DNA from: Phoronis australis
Taxonomy: Eukaryota; Phoronida; Phoronidae
Direction: 5' to 3'
Length of the DNA: 58,811 bases
Assembly: GCA_002633005.1 (NCBI GenBank)
Contig: NMRA01001035.1
Span: 6,433 to 65,243, forward strand
How positions within the stretch are numbered: the stretch's first letter is position 1; each line of letters starts with the position of its first letter. Under the pieces are notes generated by a model. It saw only the letters and a program-made list of their open reading frames with translations. It ran no database searches and had not been told where the DNA came from. Made by a program: the position numbers and the translations under genes. Shown here piece after piece: positions 55,822 through 58,811 of the stretch.

Positions 55822-56809
55822 TGTATGGCATGGGGAGAATCACTGCTAGTAGTATGAAATTTGGATGTTAATGTCTTTATTCAAGTGTTGTCTCCTTGGC
55901 TTTTCCATCAGATTCTGGGAGTCAAAGGGCTCTTTTCCGGTGACTTTATCCATAAGGGTATAATTGGGAAAAGTATGGGTATTTAGTCGTGATTCTTGTT
56001 GTTTGTCCATACATGTGTTACAGGTATGGGATGGCACTCCACAAGAGAATGGGATGCAACATACCTTACATACTCGTACTATGTTTCAGAACCAGCCAAG
56101 AGGACTCAGTAGAGGGTAACTGGGAAGGGGTGGCTGGGGGAACTTATAGGGGATTTGAATAGGGATGGCTCGGAGTACAATTGGGGAAAATTAAACATTG
56201 GAACTGCAATTTGGACTATGTTGATATTGGGTACATTAGTCTGACTCTTATATCATGGCTGAGTAAGAGAATCTTTTATGGTATGATTGGCTAGATTATC
56301 TAGGGGAAATGTCATAGGGATAGTCCGGCTGAGGTTAACTTTTAATAAGTTTTAAACAACTGGGTTGGTACAGCAGTTCCGATTAACATTACCAGGGAAA
56401 GCTCCAAAAAATAGAATGGGGAGGAAATGTAGTGAGCCAGTGCATATGTTACGTGAGGTTTAATTGGATAGTCAGGTTCGCGGGCTTCTCTGTTAACTTG
56501 GCTGCGATTGGAGAATGGATGGAACCTGCTGGGATGGATGATGTAACATGATGTAACGATGACGTCACGACCTCGTGGTTCACTCGTCCTTCGCACTTGA
56601 GACTCGAAAGAGACAAGACGCAATCTAATACGACTCCAACGCAATATAACACGACTCCAACGTATACTTCAGAGACCTGTATTAACCAGTTAGGTAAGCT
56701 GTCTTATAGTTCTAGTGTATATTAGACTAACGTGGTCGGGGAAAGACACAACAAAAGTAGTGTTCATGTAAAGACGTCTTCTTTAGTCCTCTCTCCACAA
56801 GCCATTACA
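55822..56809 (+). mobile_element. candidate 3' LTR of the TatD-bearing gypsy element
   Basis: It begins TGTATGGC after the polypurine tract and ends GCCATTACA at 56809, giving inverted TG...CA ends with one mismatch. Inside are a CRE-like TGACGTCA at 56561 and a 21-bp tandem duplication (CGCAATCTAATACGACTCCA and CGCAATATAACACGACTCCA, about 56618-56659). Without the 5' LTR in the window the borders are a proposal. Minus-strand frames here are shadows. Confidence 0.35.
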
Positions 56810-57800
56810 AACATAACCCACGTGTTTTGCGTGGAGTATTTGGAGGTAGCGAAGTTAGATACAAGCTTTCATCAACGTGACATGACGTACAGTTGAAGAC
56901 TGAACCTCAACACGGCCAGACGCGTAAAGTGTGATTGTAGAAGCGAAGCAGAAAATGCTGGTGAGCGCCCTAATGAGCTAGCCTATAAGAGGCCCGTCTG
57001 AACCTAGGTAAGAGTTCACTACACTAATTTAATGTATACTGGGGAACCCAATGTTCGTCCGCCTAAGCATAAAACCGACTTGCTGTTGTACTCACCGAAT
57101 TATTCCACTTCAAAGTTATGATCTGAATAGGATTCGATTTAACTCTCACAGATATACCGCATTCATCGATTCGGAAGTTTTCTTTAATTTGTGCCGAGTT
57201 ATTTCAAATGTGCACTGCCTTCGGCAGCCATTTTATTGTGACACCTAAGTTCGTCATATGCTGCCCCCTTTTGTAAAAACTGAGAAACATGCAGAAAAAG
57301 GCCAACGAAGTAATGAAAATTGCAACAGCCTGTTTTTATTGACATAAACTCGATTTGAAGCTTTGATGTTGAGCTCTGCACTGTGGTTTCCAATAAAAGC
57401 CAATTGGACAACATTTCAATGCAGTTTAATGGTGAATGCGTGAGGCAAAATGTTAAGAACCCAGCGTATCGCATTTGTCTGCGGATTTTTCCTTTGGCCT
57501 TCTAGATCCTACTAGTGCCTGGGAAAAACAGATACATTGCATAAACAAACCCTGGATCATGTTTTGTGTCCCGTCGGAAGAAAATTTAAATTCGAAAACA
57601 TCTTCTGAAAACGCACATAAAAGTGTATTAGTAAAATCTACTGATTTTTAAGTGGTTTTAAAAAACAATCGGTAAACTCACCGATTTTTGTCTCATTACT
57701 TTGATACGTGTTTCTCCCGAGAGGTTAGTACCTAACGTGAAGACGAGCACTCCAAATTGGAACGCTAAGTCCCGCGTGGTTGCGCTGCACGCGAAACAAG
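56810..57800. other. no gene seen; 5' flank of the next gene
   Basis: Intergenic. The last 80 bp before 57801 are CpG-containing (CCCGCGTGG, GCACGCGAAA), consistent with a promoter, but no core element is definable. ATCGGTAAACTCACCGAT near 57668 is a short palindrome. Confidence 0.35.
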
Positions 57801-57866
57801 ATGGCGGACGAACTTTGGAGCCTGACGAAAATAGGTAACCGGACGATATGGCCTAACAACATGCAG
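57801..57866 (+). CDS. likely first coding exon of an unidentified gene (runs off the window)
   Basis: ATG in a good initiation context (AACAAGATGGCGG) opens 22 codons, MADELWSLTKIGNRT then IWPNNMQ, ending exactly at a consensus donor CAG/GTGAGT at 57866. The combination of initiation context, CpG-containing flank and perfect donor is unlikely by chance. I do not recognise the peptide. No convincing second exon could be fixed before 58811; it may lie beyond the window. Confidence 0.45.
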
Positions 57867-58811
57867 GTGAGTGCTCGACCCTCTCGAGCAGAGTAAGCTA
57901 TAACTAAGGGGTGTATAGAAACTAAGTGCGACGTCACCTACCTTAACCTAGAAGTGTTGTTTCGTACCACAGAATTTCTTTAGCGCTGATGCCGACATTG
58001 AGGTTGTGACCAATATATTGTGACTAGTGCTACGCCAAATCTAATTTCACATGTTCTGTTTTATATTAGGTCTAACTAAAAGATATATTCGAATAATACG
58101 AATATTAAGATATTATTCTGTGGAAAACTCATTGTGTGCTTTCAAAAACATTTCTGAATGTATGAATATTTTTTCTCTGTCCGGTTGCCAAAATACCTGT
58201 TTTTTTAAATACAATGCTTTTCTGCCATAACAACTGACAGGTTAAAAATCGACGATCAAACACCATCGACTTTGACCTAATAATACACGTAGCGCTACCT
58301 TCTGAGAAAAGCCTACGTACTGACCTAACCTGTATAACATGGATGACTTCAAGTTCAATGGATGTGTCTCGTCTGGTGCTGACAAAAACATAACAGAGGC
58401 GATGGTCATTGCCTAGGCAAGTATGTGATCTGTGTACTGTGAGTTTGTTGCAAAGTCGGTGGAGCGGGAAATCTTGAATGGTATTGGAAGTGTAACGGGA
58501 ATCGGTGGAGCGACCAGCACCGATCTACACATAATATGTGACATAGACATAGTGTACCTAATTATAGGACGGAACCTAAATATCGGACATTTCATAGAAT
58601 CTTACTTGAAGCATAATCTGTGAATTGAATGACACCAATTTTTGTTCCGTTGTAATGCATTCAATGTCCGGCACCGTCTCGTTTTTTTACAGCGTTGCCT
58701 CGTTTTGATTTCACCGAGAGAGGGTGCAATTTAGACCCCCAAGTCGGCCTAAAATGGGCGATCGCATAAATCGGTTATAAAAGTTGAAAATAAAATCTTT
58801 TTCCACAATGA
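57867..58811. other. probable intron 1 of the 57801 gene; nothing further supported
   Basis: Short frames at 58413-58623 overlap on both strands and have no domain or clear splice borders. Confidence 0.35.

Overview
The window is animal nuclear DNA, most likely from a marine invertebrate. It is AT-rich, its genes have spliced exons with GT/AG borders, and introns average about 0.8 kb. It also holds degenerate LINE, piggyBac, THAP, hAT, Tc1/mariner and Ty3/gypsy copies. The multi-copy gene families present (SAP-SWIM, Ulp1-PHD and two families I know only as recurrent in cnidarian, amphioxus and mollusc genomes) fit that range. I cannot name the species.

Two host genes are secure. An intronless proton-coupled transporter of the SLC15/POT family lies at 14733-16301 (+). 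A complete eight-exon gene for the mitochondrial ribosomal protein mL37 (MRPL37) lies at 25437-18335 (-); every splice phase closes and it gives 419 residues. A likely first coding exon of another gene begins at 57801 (+), next to the right edge.

From 1 to 14.7 kb there is almost no gene content. It holds MITE-like pieces (626-772, 5985-6073, 9338-9530), a hAT-type end (1410-1539), two LINE fragments on the minus strand (2350-2795 and 4942-5256), a broken THAP domain (3120-3410), a tRNA-derived SINE (6280-6410), a 72-nt fold-back (11800-11871) and an internally deleted piggyBac transposase (13099-13640).

From 28 to 56.8 kb the window is an accumulation of broken, mostly plus-strand, transposon-like genes. 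In order these are: a coiled-coil multi-copy family (28395-31925), a two-exon SAP-SWIM gene (33009-34892), a family with an HGKG motif and a Cys-rich tail (36841-39395), a piggyBac copy (39500-40130), a Ty3/gypsy integrase fragment (42449-43408), an inverted array of about 240-bp repeats rich in TGACGTCA (47630-49085), a Ulp1-protease/PHD-finger gene (49606-51087), and the 3' half of a second Ty3/gypsy element (51708 to about 56809).

That last element is the most unusual object here. Its pol ends in a PHD finger after the integrase. Downstream of pol, where an env gene could sit, a further reading frame carries an Arg/Ser-rich segment, a C2H2-type finger and a full-length TatD-family nuclease domain with all its metal ligands. 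A polypurine tract and a candidate 3' LTR follow. The 5' LTR, gag, protease and most of the reverse transcriptase are missing, and the copy has frameshifts and one stop, so it is a relic of a potentially undescribed retroelement architecture.
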